Of a stretch of 24,220 bases of DNA, positions 1 to 8,630 are shown in pieces. Position 1 is the first letter of the stretch. Each line of letters begins with the position of its first letter. Position numbers and translations under genes: made by a program. Origin of the DNA: an uncultured Candidatus Altimarinota bacterium (GTDB lineage: Bacteria; Patescibacteriota; Gracilibacteria; BD1-5; JAGOOR01); assembly GCA_937920005.1 (NCBI GenBank), contig CALETF010000148.1, positions 1-24,220 on the forward strand, given 5' to 3'. The notes beneath the pieces are model-generated. The model did not search any database. It saw nothing but the letters and a program-made list of their open reading frames with translations, and was not told the DNA's origin.

Positions 1-217
1 CCGTGTCGCTAATGATGCTACAAAGACTGACATCAAAAAAGCATTTGCTGAACTCTATGATCGTTCTGTTTCATCTATTCAGATTGCAAAGAATTATTCA
101 AAAGTTCGAAATGGTAAAAAAGGTGTTATCCGTCGTCGTGCTGCTTTCAAAAAAGCATACGTCAAACTCGATAAGCCTATTACCCAGCTTGCTAAACTTC
201 ATCTCTCAAAAGATTAA
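1..217 (+). CDS. rplW: 50S ribosomal protein L23 (uL23), 3' part
   Basis: The last 71 codons of L23 are present, read from base 2; the N-terminal quarter lies outside the window. L23 binds domain III of 23S rRNA at the polypeptide exit tunnel and docks trigger factor and SRP. The visible part has the family signature ATKTDIKKAFAELYD, followed by a basic stretch (RRRAAFKKAYVKL) that matches the C-terminal KKAxVxL strand of the family. It ends in TAA three bases before rplB, in the usual S10-operon position. No TGA codon is used in this part. The identification rests on the signature plus the order rplW-rplB-rpsS. Confidence 0.93.
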   Translation, partial: RVANDATKTDIKKAFAELYDRSVSSIQIAKNYSKVRNGKKGVIRRRAAFKKAYVKLDKPITQLAKLHLSKD

Positions 218-220
218 TCT

Positions 221-1075
221 ATGCCAATCAAACTCTACAAACCTACTACAAACGGCCGACGAGGCATGTCTGGAAATGCTTTTGTTGAACTCACAACAGA
301 CAAACCATTCAAAAAACTCACAACAGCTCACAAGAGCACAGGTGGTCGTAACTCTCTTGGTCGCACAACATCACGATTCCGTGGTGGTGGGCACAAGCGT
401 CGTCTCCGTATCGTTGACTTCCGATTTGCAAAAATGGATGTCCCAGCAGTAGTTCAGACTATCGAATACGATCCACACCGATCAGCGTTTATCTCTCTTG
501 TAAAAGATGCAGATGGTGAACACCGCTACGTCCTCGCTCACTCGGCTATGAAGGTTGGTGACACTATCATTACTTCAGCAAATGCAAAACCTGTTGCTGG
601 TAACCGTCTCAAAATCGGCAATATCCCTGCAGGTCTCTTTGTTCACAATGTCGAGCTTATCATCGGAAAAGGTGCTCAGGCAGTTCGTTCTGCTGGTGCA
701 GGTGCTCAGATCGTTTCTCAAGAAGGTGCATACACACAAATCAAACTCAACTCTGGTGAAGTTCGATATATCCACAAAGAATGTTTCGCAACAGTCGGTG
801 TTGTCAGCAATATTGATCACAATCAAATCGTTGTTGGTAAAGCTGGTCGTAGTCGATGGAAAGGTCGCCGTCCACACAATCTCGGTACTTCGATGAACCC
901 AGTAGACCACCCACACGGAGGATGAGAAGGTCATACATCTATCGGTCGTCAACCAACGACTCCATGGGGTAAACCAGCTCTCGGCGTGAAGACTCGTAAA
1001 AACAAACGTACAAACCGATGGATCGCAACTGATAAGCGAGGTTCTATTGTCTCTTCTAATTCTTCAGCTTCATAA
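221..1075 (+). CDS. rplB: 50S ribosomal protein L2 (uL2)
   Basis: 284 residues, close to the usual ~275. L2 is one of the most conserved large-subunit proteins and is needed for subunit association and peptidyl transferase activity. Residues ~40-120 form the OB-like domain and ~125-200 the SH3-like domain. The C-terminal hallmark HPHGG (residues 230-234) is followed by a TGA codon (923-925, residue 235) and then EGHTSIGRQPTTPWGKPALG, so TGA sits exactly at the third glycine of the universal HPHGGG motif. Read with the standard code the protein would lose its last ~50 residues, including the essential C-terminal tail. It starts three bases after rplW without a ribosome binding site and ends in TAA two bases before rpsS. 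Confidence 0.98.
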
Positions 1076-1077
1076 CT

Positions 1078-1353
1078 ATGTCACGTAGTCTCAAAAAATG
1101 ATTATTTGTTCCAGAACACCTCATGAAAAAGGTTTCTGCTCTCAATACAACAGGTAAAAAAAGCGTTATCAAAACATGGGCTCGTGCCTCTGTAATCCAC
1201 CCTGACTTTGTTGGTCATACATTTGGTGTTCATAATGGAAAAGAACATACACCAGTGTTTGTCACAGAAGATATGGTAGGTCACCGTCTCGGCGAATTCG
1301 CTCCGACACGTAAATTTATTAAACATGCTGGTAAAGCTGTTGCTGCTGCTTAA
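1078..1353 (+). CDS. rpsS: 30S ribosomal protein S19 (uS19)
   Basis: 91 residues, the normal length. S19 sits in the 30S head, contacts S13 and takes part in bridges to the large subunit. The start SRSLKK-G-LFVPEHLMKKV is the family N-terminus (SRSLKKGPFV in other bacteria). Its glycine 8 is a TGA codon (1099-1101), so a standard-code caller would wrongly start at Met15 (1123). The C-terminal half has the signature RASVIHPDFVGHTFGVHNGK and the GHRLGEFAPTR motif. It begins two bases after the rplB stop, which suggests coupled translation. Confidence 0.98.
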
Positions 1354-1367
1354 TCTCTACGAAAACT

Positions 1368-1694
1368 ATGAAAGCTACTCTCAAAAACGCCCGCATCTCT
1401 CCAAAGAAACTCCGTGTTGTTGCTAACCTCGTACGAGGCAAGTCAGTCAACGATGGTCTCGCAATGCTCCGACTCTTCCCAAAGAAAGGAAGCGAAATTC
1501 TCTACAAGGTTCTCTTTAGTGCTGCTTCAAATGCTATCCACAATGATGGAGCTACAAAAGATGATCTCGTTATTCATACACTCTCAATTGCTCAAGGTCC
1601 TACATACAAACGCGCACGTCCAGTTGGTCGTGGTCGTAGTCACCGTATCCTCAAGCATACGAGCCATGTATTTCTCGAACTCGCTCATAAATAA
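1368..1694 (+). CDS. rplV: 50S ribosomal protein L22 (uL22)
   Basis: 108 residues, typical for L22, which lines the nascent-peptide exit tunnel with its beta-hairpin. Family features seen are the N-terminal NARISPKKLRVVANLVRGK, the middle AASNAIHNDGATKDDLVI and the C-terminal tunnel hairpin ending GRGRSHRILKHTSHVFLEL. It lies 14 bases after rpsS. There is no Shine-Dalgarno sequence before the ATG, only a short C/A-rich spacer. No TGA codons. Confidence 0.98.
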   Translation: MKATLKNARISPKKLRVVANLVRGKSVNDGLAMLRLFPKKGSEILYKVLFSAASNAIHNDGATKDDLVIHTLSIAQGPTYKRARPVGRGRSHRILKHTSHVFLELAHK

Positions 1695-1713
1695 TATCTA
1701 AAACTTCTCTCTT

Positions 1714-2346
1714 ATGTGACACAAAGTCAGCCCCATCTCTTGGCGTATCGGAGTAACCCGTTCTTGGGCATCTACTGGATACTATGATAAAGCAGAATAC
1801 ACAGCCGCTATCCAACAGGATGTTGTCATCCGTGACCTCGTTCGAAAATTTTTCAAAGGTCTCCCAGTTGGTCATGTAACTATCACTCACAGTGATACTG
1901 GTCTCCGCGTTATTATCTATACATCTCGTACAGCTCTCATCCTCGGGAAGAATGGTGAAAACCTTACAAAACTCCAAAAGAAGCTCATGGCTCTCTACGG
2001 AAAGAAAGTAAACGTCGATGTGAAAGAAATCAAAAATCCTGATGTTCACGCAACACTTGTTGGTGATAGCATCGGTCGTCAGATTGAGCGTCGTCTCCCA
2101 TATCGTCGTGTCATCAAACAGGCTATTACAAAAGCTATGGAAAAAGGTGCGAAAGGTATCAAGATCCGTATCTCTGGTCGTATCGGAGGTGCTGAAATCG
2201 CTCGTCACGAAGTATACAAAGAAGGAAACATCCCAACTCAAACTATCAAGGCATCGATTGATTACTCTGTAGAGCACGCTCTCACTATGTACGGTATCAT
2301 CGGTCTCAAGATATGGATTTACAAGGGTGATGTTGAAAAAAATTAA
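1714..2346 (+). CDS. rpsC: 30S ribosomal protein S3 (uS3)
   Basis: 210 residues, near the lower end for bacterial S3. S3 forms part of the mRNA entry site with S4 and S5. The protein begins M-G-HKVSPISWRIGVTR, matching MGQKVxPxGxRLG of the family; the glycine is a TGA codon directly after the ATG (1717-1719). The KH domain contains LGKNGENL (about residues 76-83), and the C-terminal domain has IKIRISGRIGGAEIAR, which fits the S3 signature. Without code 25 only the part from Met92 would be called. It ends in TAA, 34 bases before rplP. Confidence 0.97.
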
Positions 2347-2380
2347 TAACGAATACTTAAAAAATTAAAAATTTACTTGT

Positions 2381-2809
2381 ATGCAACAACCAGCACGAAC
2401 AAAATATCGAAAAGCTATGCGCGGAACCCAGAAGGGGAATGCGACTGTTGGCTTTATGCTCGCTCATGGATCATATGGTCTCAAGGCGATGTCATCAGGT
2501 TTTCTCACTGCTCGTGAAATCGAAGCAGCTCGAAAAACTATCGCTCATACTCTCCAACGTGGAGGTAAAGTATGGTGCCGTGTTTTCCCACACAAACCTT
2601 TTACCAAGAAAGCTCTCGAAGTTCCAATGGGTTGAGGAAAGGGTGGCGTAGAATACTACCACGCTTCTATCCCAGCTGGCACAATGATTTTTGAAATCGA
2701 TGGTGTCTCTGATGCTCTCGCTCGCGAAGCATTCACACTTGCTGGTGCGAAACTCTCTCTCAAAACAACTATTATTGATAGCTCTTCACTCCTTGCTCTC
2801 GCTGCTTAA
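2381..2809 (+). CDS. rplP: 50S ribosomal protein L16 (uL16)
   Basis: 142 residues (family ~135-145). L16 organises the A-site region of the 50S subunit. The N-terminus QPARTKYRKAMRGTQKG matches QPKRTKFRKxxKG. The signature GLKAMSSGFLTAREIEAARK is intact, followed by VWCRVFPHKPFTKKALEVPMG, a TGA glycine (2633-2635, residue 85) and GKGGVEYYHASIPAG, corresponding to the conserved MGxGKGxxEYW segment. Stopping at TGA would remove the C-terminal 40%. Start chosen by match to the family N-terminus. Confidence 0.97.
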
Positions 2810-2823
2810 TTCCTCTTTTGTTT

Positions 2824-3027
2824 ATGCCTACTAAAAAAACTACAAAACCTGCAAAAAAAACTGAAGCTCCTAAAAAAGCTCAGGGTGGTGACCTCAAGGG
2901 TCTCCGTGCAGAACTTTTCTCTCTCAAGATGAAGCACTCTCTCCGCGAGCTCAAGGAAGTACACAAACTCCGTGCGGCACGAAAAGCAGTTGCTCGTCAT
3001 CTCACTCAACTTAATAAGTCAAAATAA
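2824..3027 (+). CDS. rpmC: 50S ribosomal protein L29 (uL29)
   Basis: 67 residues. L29 is a helical hairpin next to L23 at the tunnel exit. The core from about residue 23 (DLKGLRAELFSLKMKHSL, then LKEVHKLRAARKAVARHLTQL) fits the family pattern of two helices ending in AR-x-x-T. It carries an unusual basic N-terminal tail of ~20 residues (PTKKTTKPAKKTEAPKKAQ) before the core. The ATG at 2824 is preferred over an in-frame TTG two codons earlier because every other gene here starts with ATG. The stop TAA is followed after one base by the rpsQ start. Confidence 0.95.
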   Translation: MPTKKTTKPAKKTEAPKKAQGGDLKGLRAELFSLKMKHSLRELKEVHKLRAARKAVARHLTQLNKSK

Positions 3028-3028
3028 T

Positions 3029-3247
3029 ATGCGAAGAACTAAAACAGGTATTGTTACATCAACAAAAATGCAGGGAACTGTTACTATCAAAGTAACTGAA
3101 TACCTCAAGCATGCGAAATATGGCAAGGATATCCCAGTTTCAAAAAAGTTTCACGCTCACACAGAAACTCCACTTGAAGAAGGTGCAGTAGTCACTATCG
3201 AAGAAACAGCTCCTCGCTCAAAAACAGTTTGTTGGAAAGTCATCTAA
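3029..3247 (+). CDS. rpsQ: 30S ribosomal protein S17 (uS17)
   Basis: 72 residues, an OB-fold protein that binds the 5' domain of 16S rRNA early in assembly. The pattern RTKTGIVTSTKMQGTVTIKV matches the family GxVxSxKMxKTVxV start, and the segment DIPVSKKFHAHTE matches the S17 signature around RxxKYxAHD. The ATG at 3029 is one base after the rpmC stop; earlier in-frame sequence belongs to rpmC, so this start is clear. Ends with TAA. Confidence 0.96.
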   Translation: MRRTKTGIVTSTKMQGTVTIKVTEYLKHAKYGKDIPVSKKFHAHTETPLEEGAVVTIEETAPRSKTVCWKVI

Positions 3248-3273
3248 AAAAGCCACTCTAATTTTTCCTTACT

Positions 3274-3645
3274 ATGATACAAAAAGAAACAAGACTCGTC
3301 GTCGCTGATAACACAGGTGCTAAAGAAGTACTCTGTTTCAACATCCCAAAAGGAACACGTCATCGCTATGCTCGTGTTGGTGACATCATCGTCTGTTCTG
3401 TCAAAGATGCAGAACCAGATGGACAGGTCAAGGCCCACACAGTCGTTCGTGCTGTTGTCATCCGTACAACTCGCCCAGTCAAACGTGCTGATGGATCAAC
3501 TGTTCGTTCTGATGACAATGCATGTGTTATCGTCAATGACAAAGGTGAACCACAGGGAACTCGTGTTTTCGGACCAGTCTTCCGAGAGCTCCGAGGTGAC
3601 AAGCGTTTCAAGGCTATTATCAGTAAGGCTCCAGAAGTTATCTAA
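3274..3645 (+). CDS. rplN: 50S ribosomal protein L14 (uL14)
   Basis: 123 residues, the canonical length. L14 contributes to intersubunit bridges and contacts L19, whose gene ends this operon. The start MIQKETRLVVADNTGAKEVL is the family N-terminus. RPVKRADGSTVRSDDNACVI matches the signature, and GTRVFGPVFRELR is the conserved C-terminal strand and helix. The gene has no TGA codon and ends in TAA, 24 bases before rplX. Confidence 0.98.
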   Translation: MIQKETRLVVADNTGAKEVLCFNIPKGTRHRYARVGDIIVCSVKDAEPDGQVKAHTVVRAVVIRTTRPVKRADGSTVRSDDNACVIVNDKGEPQGTRVFGPVFRELRGDKRFKAIISKAPEVI

Positions 3646-3669
3646 TCGAAATTAATCTCAAACCACACT

Positions 3670-4014
3670 ATGAAAATCCATACTTGAGACATCGTCCGTA
3701 TCATCGCAGGAAAAAACCGTTTCCGCGTTGAAAAAAATAAGGATGGCGTTGAAAAACGCACACCAGTTGAGGCAAAAGTTCTCCGCGCATTTCCAAAAGA
3801 ACAACTTGTTATTGTAGAAGGTGTCAACATCGTTACAAAACACGTCAAGAAGCAGGGAACAACACCTGGTCAAAAAGTACAATTTGAGAAACCAATTCAC
3901 GTTTCAAATGTTATGCTCATTGATCCTTCTACAAAGAAGCCAACTCGTGTTCGTATCGAGCAAGGTAAAAAAACAACTCGTATTTCTAAAAAATCAGGTA
4001 AAGCTATCGATTAA
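3670..4014 (+). CDS. rplX: 50S ribosomal protein L24 (uL24)
   Basis: 114 residues, slightly longer than the usual ~103. L24 is an assembly initiator that binds the 5' end of 23S rRNA. The KOW motif at the start reads MKIHT-G-DIVRIIAGKNRFRV, with glycine 6 given by TGA (3685-3687). It continues with EGVNIVTKHVKKQG, PIHVSNVMLIDPSTKKPTRV and KSGKAID, all L24 hallmarks. If TGA were a stop, only a fragment lacking the KOW start would be found. Confidence 0.96.
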
Positions 4015-4028
4015 TTTCTCTCCTTTTT

Positions 4029-4565
4029 ATGTCTCTCCGCAAACACTATACATCGACTGTTCTTCCGAAGCTCGCAAAAGAGCTCAAGAAGAATGTGAAC
4101 GCACTTCCTCGTCTTGAGAAAGTCGTCGTGAACATGGGTATTGGTTCTCTCGTGACTGGTGGTCAAAAAGACTACTCACTCTTTGAGAAGCACCTCACAC
4201 TCATCACTGGTCAGAAACCAGTTCTCTCAAAATCACGAAAAGCTATTTCGAATTTCAAACTCCGAGAAGGTCTCGCTGTTGGACTCACAGTCACACTCCG
4301 AGGTGAACGTATGTTTGAATTCCTCGACAAGCTCATCAATGTCGTCCTTCCTCGTGTTCGTGATTTCCAGGGGCTCCGACCAAAGAGTATCGATAAGACA
4401 GGAAACTTTAACCTCGGCCTCAAAGAACAGACACTCTTCCCAGAAATCGTACAAGATGATGTTATCAAAACTCACGGTATGCAGATTACAGTCGTCACAA
4501 AAACACAATCTCCTGAGGACTCGCTTCTCCTCCTCCAAAATATTGGTTTCCCATTTCATAAATAA
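4029..4565 (+). CDS. rplE: 50S ribosomal protein L5 (uL5)
   Basis: 178 residues, typical. L5 binds 5S rRNA in the central protuberance and contacts P-site tRNA and S13. Landmarks are PRLEKVVVNMGIG near residue 30, the segment TGQKPVLSKSRKAISNFKLR (~residues 60-79), RGERMFEFLDKLINVVLPRVRD and the C-terminal TKTQSPEDSLLLLQNIGFPF. There are no TGA codons. The start is preceded by a run of T/C bases rather than a Shine-Dalgarno motif. It ends in TAA five bases before rpsN. Confidence 0.98.
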   Translation: MSLRKHYTSTVLPKLAKELKKNVNALPRLEKVVVNMGIGSLVTGGQKDYSLFEKHLTLITGQKPVLSKSRKAISNFKLREGLAVGLTVTLRGERMFEFLDKLINVVLPRVRDFQGLRPKSIDKTGNFNLGLKEQTLFPEIVQDDVIKTHGMQITVVTKTQSPEDSLLLLQNIGFPFHK

Positions 4566-4570
4566 TTTCT

Positions 4571-4795
4571 ATGACTCGCAAAGCACTCATCGCAAAATGT
4601 AATCGACGCAAGCTCCGCGCAACACGTCAGAAGGCAAATGGCCAAAAAGTAACATTCTCAACACGTATCTATACACAATGTATTGTGACAGGTCGTCGTC
4701 GAGGTGTCATCGGTCGCTTTGGTCTCTCTCGTATTGAGCTCCGCGAACGTGTCAATAAAGGTGAAATCCTCGGAGTTCGTAAATCTAGCTGGTAA
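4571..4795 (+). CDS. rpsN: 30S ribosomal protein S14 (uS14), zinc-free short form
   Basis: 74 residues. S14 lies in the 30S head next to S3 and S19 and is added late in assembly. The C-terminus RRGVIGRFGLSRIELRERVN followed by KGEILGVRKSSW matches the family end. The zinc-type S14 (~61 residues) has two CxxC pairs; here they read CIVT and SRIE, so the ligands are lost as in the C-minus form. That form is usually ~89-101 residues, so this copy is intermediate in length. Read without a TGA codon. Product certain; zinc status follows from the missing cysteines. Confidence 0.96.
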   Translation: MTRKALIAKCNRRKLRATRQKANGQKVTFSTRIYTQCIVTGRRRGVIGRFGLSRIELRERVNKGEILGVRKSSW

Positions 4796-4809
4796 TTTTA
4801 ATTCTTCTT

Positions 4810-5196
4810 ATGTCTACTGATTCTATATCTGATCTTTTCGTCTCACTCTCGAACGCTCTCGTTCGCGGACATGAGTCACTTGTTGTCCCATATTCTACTC
4901 TCAAAGAGAGAATCTTGGTTATCTTCAAGAAAAATAAGTATATCGTTGATTTTGCCGTCGAAGGAGATGTCAAAAAAACCATTACTATTACTCTCGATAA
5001 TTCTCGTCATCGAAAGATCCCTACATTCCGCCGTGTCAGTACTCCTGGCCACCGTGTGTATGTTGGTTCTACCGCTATCAAGAAATCTCGAAATGGTTCT
5101 GGTATCTATATTATCTCAACTCCAAAAGGCGTAATCACTGGCTACGAAGCACGTGCTCTCAACGTTGGTGGGGAGGTTATCGGAGAAGTTTATTAA
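4810..5196 (+). CDS. rpsH: 30S ribosomal protein S8 (uS8)
   Basis: 128 residues, usual ~130. S8 is a primary binder of the 16S rRNA central domain and in many bacteria represses its own operon by binding spc mRNA. The N-terminal SISDLFVSLSNALVRGHESL corresponds to the DPIADMLTRIRNA region, with the usual Asp-Met replaced by Asp-Leu. The C-terminal signature STPKGVITGYEARALNVGGE is close to consensus. Ends TAA eight bases before rplF. Whether it autoregulates here cannot be seen. Confidence 0.97.
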   Translation: MSTDSISDLFVSLSNALVRGHESLVVPYSTLKERILVIFKKNKYIVDFAVEGDVKKTITITLDNSRHRKIPTFRRVSTPGHRVYVGSTAIKKSRNGSGIYIISTPKGVITGYEARALNVGGEVIGEVY

Positions 5197-5204
5197 TTTT
5201 CTAT

Positions 5205-5753
5205 ATGTCACGACTCGCTAAAAAACCTATTACATTTCCTGCTGGTGTTACTGCAACCCTCGAAGGTTCAACACTTGTCTTTCAAGGACCAAAAGGAAAA
5301 CTCGACTATACACTCCCTTCTGTTGTCAATGCTAAGCTTGAAGGAAATTCTCTTCTTCTCAGCTCTACTGCGACTGAAAGAAAAGATTTCGCCCAGTGGG
5401 GTCTCTCTTGGGCTCTCATTCAGAGCAAACTCAAGGGTGTTGCAGGAGAATTCAAAAAATCTCTCGAAATCCAGGGTGTAGGTTACCGATGTGAAGTAAC
5501 AGGAACAAAGATTACTCTTGCTGTTGGTTTCTCACACAAGGTAACACTTGATATCCCAGCTGGTGTCACACTCGTACAGGATGCACAAAATCCAAACATT
5601 CTCCACATCTCAGGTATTGATGCTCAACGAGTTGGTGAATTTGCTGCCAAAATCCGTGCTGTAAAAACTCCTGAACCATACAAAGGAAAGGGAATTCGTT
5701 ACGTCAACGAATACGTCCGTCGCAAGGCTGGTAAAACAGGTGCTAAAGCTTAA
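5205..5753 (+). CDS. rplF: 50S ribosomal protein L6 (uL6)
   Basis: 182 residues, typical (~177-180). L6 is placed near the sarcin-ricin loop and the factor-binding site. It has the duplicated fold: the first half opens SRLAKKPITFPAGV and has LVFQGPKGKLDYTLP; the second contains KSLEIQGVGYRCEVTG and the C-terminal signature PEPYKGKGIRYVNEYVRRK. No TGA codons. The start ATG follows a T-rich spacer after rpsH. Confidence 0.98.
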   Translation: MSRLAKKPITFPAGVTATLEGSTLVFQGPKGKLDYTLPSVVNAKLEGNSLLLSSTATERKDFAQWGLSWALIQSKLKGVAGEFKKSLEIQGVGYRCEVTGTKITLAVGFSHKVTLDIPAGVTLVQDAQNPNILHISGIDAQRVGEFAAKIRAVKTPEPYKGKGIRYVNEYVRRKAGKTGAKA

Positions 5754-5764
5754 TATTTTCTACT

Positions 5765-6109
5765 ATGACTCTCACTTCTCAAGAAAAACGATACAACCGA
5801 CACAAACGAATACGATCTCGTATCAGTGGTACTGCTACGTGTCCTCGACTCGCAGTGTATCGATCAAACGCATACATCTATGCACAACTCATTGATGATG
5901 TAGCTGGCAAGACACTTGCTTCTGCTCATGATACAGAAATCAAGAAGGGAACAAAGATCGAGCACGCACAAAAAGTTGGTGCTGAAATCGCTAAAAAAGC
6001 TCAAGCTGCTGGAATCAAGACTGTTGTTTTTGATCGAGGCGGATTTATCTATACCGGTCGTGTTGCAGCTCTCGCAGATGCAGCTCGAGAAGGTGGCCTC
6101 ATATTTTAA
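5765..6109 (+). CDS. rplR: 50S ribosomal protein L18 (uL18)
   Basis: 114 residues, usual ~115-120. L18 binds 5S rRNA with L5 and L25. It shows the N-terminal RHKRIRSRISGTATCPRLAV, then RSNAYIYAQLIDDVAGKTLA, and ends with VVFDRGGFIYTGRVAALADA and AREGGLIF, all family hallmarks (compare FDRGGYxYHGRVxALADAAREGGLxF). It is 11 bases after rplF and 11 before rpsE. Confidence 0.98.
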   Translation: MTLTSQEKRYNRHKRIRSRISGTATCPRLAVYRSNAYIYAQLIDDVAGKTLASAHDTEIKKGTKIEHAQKVGAEIAKKAQAAGIKTVVFDRGGFIYTGRVAALADAAREGGLIF

Positions 6110-6120
6110 TCTTTTTATTT

Positions 6121-6720
6121 ATGTCAGAAGAGACACTTACAACTCCAACTACAAACGAAGCTCCAGAAGCTACGACTGAAACAGCGACACCAGCACCTCG
6201 TGGTGAACGTGGTGGTCGCGGACGTCGTGATGACCGAGGCGGACGTCGTGACAATCGTCGCGATGGTAAATCTGGTTTTGAACCAGTAAAAAAAGAATTC
6301 GAAGAAGTACTCCTCGAAGTCGGTCGTGTTACCAAAGTAACAAGTGGTGGTCGTCAACTCCGTTTCCGTGCTGCTGTTGTTATCGGTGACCGAAATGGTC
6401 GCGTTGGTTTTGGTCTTGGTAAAGCAGGTGAAGTCTCTGTCGCAGTAGAAAAAGCTGTGAACTCTGCAAAACGCCACCTTATCAAAGTTCCTCTTCAAAA
6501 CGGAACAGTTCCATACCAAGTAAATACAAAATTCAAGTCAGTCAAAATCATGATTCATCCTGCAAAAGAAGGTACTGGTATCATCGCTGGTGGTTCTGCA
6601 CGTCGTATTCTCGAACTCGCTGGTTGCCAAAATATCCTCTCAAAACGTCATGGTGGTCGTAACGTTATCACAACAGCGTACGCAACTATGGAGGCTCTCA
6701 AGATGTATCAGACAAAATAA
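6121..6720 (+). CDS. rpsE: 30S ribosomal protein S5 (uS5)
   Basis: 199 residues, longer than the usual ~165 because of a ~50-residue N-terminal extension: a Thr/Glu-rich start, then an RGG-like Arg/Gly-rich stretch (PRGERGGRGRRDDRGGRR). S5 acts in the mRNA entry helicase and decoding fidelity. The dsRBD-like domain has VTSGGRQLRFRAAVVIGDRN and GRVGFGLGKAGEV, the family signature, and the C-terminal domain contains GTGIIAGGSARRILELAG. The gene that normally follows, rpmD, is absent: 57 A/T-rich bases separate the stop from rplO. Confidence 0.97.
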   Translation: MSEETLTTPTTNEAPEATTETATPAPRGERGGRGRRDDRGGRRDNRRDGKSGFEPVKKEFEEVLLEVGRVTKVTSGGRQLRFRAAVVIGDRNGRVGFGLGKAGEVSVAVEKAVNSAKRHLIKVPLQNGTVPYQVNTKFKSVKIMIHPAKEGTGIIAGGSARRILELAGCQNILSKRHGGRNVITTAYATMEALKMYQTK

Positions 6721-6777
6721 TATATACAAAACGTAAAAAATAGATAAAATCAATTTCACTTATTAAACTCTCGTTGT

Positions 6778-7233
6778 ATGCTTAATCATTCTACTCTTCG
6801 TCCTCGTGCTGCATCTCGCACCACATCAAAACGACTTGGCCGTGGGTCTTCATCTGGAAAAGGTGGGTTCTGTGGTCGTGGTTGTAAAGGGCAAAAAGCT
6901 CGAACAGGTAAAAAAATCCATCCTCTCTTCGAAGGTGGACAGACACCTCTTCATATGCGTCTCCCAAAACTTCGTGGAGGTGCATACTCAGCTAAAACTC
7001 CATTTGCTGTACTCCAACTCAGTGATCTCCAGCAACTTGCTGATGCAGGTAAGAAAGAAATCACTATCGAAACACTCATCGAAGCATGATACGTTCGTGG
7101 TCAAAAACCTCGCGTAAAACTTCTCTCAGGTGGTGAACTCACTTCTGCAGTGACTCTCACAGTACATGCTGCGAGTGAAACAGCAAAGAAATCTCTCGAA
7201 AAAGCAGGAGGAACACTTAACCTCGTTGCGTAA
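6778..7233 (+). CDS. rplO: 50S ribosomal protein L15 (uL15)
   Basis: 151 residues, typical (~145). L15 binds 23S rRNA late in assembly. The N-terminal Gly-rich RNA-binding tail (KRLGRGSSSGKGGFCGRGCKGQ) and RTGKKIHPLFEGGQTPLHMR are the family signature, followed by LPKLRGG. The C-terminal domain continues through a TGA glycine (7087-7089, residue 104) into YVRGQKPRVKLLSGGEL, where the family has a conserved KVLGxGEL motif. Standard-code reading would delete the last third. Confidence 0.97.
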
Positions 7234-7247
7234 TTATACTCATTGTT

Positions 7248-8603
7248 ATGAAGAATTCCTGGAAACAAATCCTCCGTTCTACCAGTCTCCGAAAGAAGAT
7301 AGGACTGACTCTCGGCCTCATTGTGATCTACAAACTCCTCTCAGTTATACCTGTTCCAGGTGTTTCAACAGACTCTTTGGCAAACATGAGAAATGTTTTC
7401 TCAGCTCAGCCAGGTCTTGCATTTTTCAGTTCTCTCATGGGTGGTAGTCTTGAGAGATTTTCGATTATTCTTATGGGTCTTTCTCCATATATCAATGCAT
7501 CGATTATTCTCCAGCTTCTCTCAGTTGTTGTTCCAAAACTCGAAGAAATCAAAAAAGAAGGAGCACAAGGTCAGAAAAAAATCAATACATACACTCGTAT
7601 CCTCACTGTTCCTCTCGCGTTTATTCAGAGTTATGGAATGATTCTCCTCCTCAATAGTCTCGTCCAGGGTACACCTATCGTTGACACTTCTGATTGGGGC
7701 AATCTCCTCTCAATGATGACGATTATTACAGCAGGTACAGTATTTCTTATGTGGCTTGGTGAACAAATCAACGAATCAGGTATAGGTAATGGTATTTCTA
7801 TGATTATCTTTGCTGGTGTTCTTGCAGACGTACCAGGTCGTATAGCAACTCAGCTCTGAAATGTTGTTTGGTCTGGATCTATTAGTTCTATTTTTACACA
7901 AATTCTTCCATTCCTCGTATTGCTCGGCGCAACACTTGTTGTTGTCTATATCATTATTAGATTTACAGAAGGATATCGACGTATTCCTCTTGTCTATACT
8001 CGTACTGGTCGAGATGAGCGATCATATTTCCCAATCCGTATCAACCAGTCGGGCATGGTTCCAATTATCTTTGCGATGTCTCTCGTGACTTTCCCATACA
8101 TTATTGGTCAAGCAATTGCAATTCGTAGTGCTGGTATGCCAGAAGTGGTAAAAAGTGCAGCAAATCTCATGGTACAAATCTTTAATCCAAATGCTCCAAC
8201 ATGGTGGTTTGTGATTATCTTCGTTGCTCTTGTTCTTGGTTTCTCATACTTCTATCTCTCAATCACATTTGATACAAAAGAAGTTGCAGAAGGTATCCAA
8301 AAGCGAGGAGGATATATCCCTGGTATTCGTCCAGGTCGTCAAACAGCTGACTATCTCCGCAATGTTTCAAATCATTTGAATTTCTTCGGGGGTGGCTTTA
8401 TAGCTATTATCGCAGTGTTTCCTTATGTTGCTACACTGGTCAATAACATGCTCAAGGCAAACAATATTCCAGCACTCAATATTGCACAAATAGATTTTCT
8501 TATTTCAGGGTCAGGTCTTATTATCGTTGTAGGTGTTATTCTCGAACTCCTCCGTCGATTCAAGGCTGAATCTCAGGCATACGATTATCGCCGTTTCTTC
8601 TAA
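7248..8603 (+). CDS. secY: Protein translocase subunit SecY
   Basis: 451 residues (usual ~430-440), the ten-helix membrane channel of the SecYEG translocon. Landmarks are GLSPYINASIILQLLS in TM2, AQGQKKINTYTRILT before TM3, and WLGEQINESGIGNGISMIIF in TM4-5. TGA gives glycine 204 (7857-7859) in the TM5 region, after which the frame continues without TAA or TAG. The second half contains PIRINQSGMVPIIFA and the cytosolic C5 loop EGIQKRGGYIPGIRPGRQT with its essential basic residues. It lies 14 bases after rplO in the spc-operon position and would export the large secreted proteins encoded downstream. Confidence 0.97.
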
Positions 8604-8630
8604 TACTTATCTTTCCTTTATTTCTTTCTT

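Noticed and set aside
3366..3611. Minus-strand open frames opposite ribosomal and surface genes
   Set aside because: They lie antisense to well-identified genes and give biased, unstructured translations.
6721..6777. Internal promoter between rpsE and rplO (TATATA, TAAAAT, TATTAA boxes)
   Set aside because: The gap is A/T-rich and offers several poor boxes with no credible -35 at correct spacing; not distinguishable from chance.
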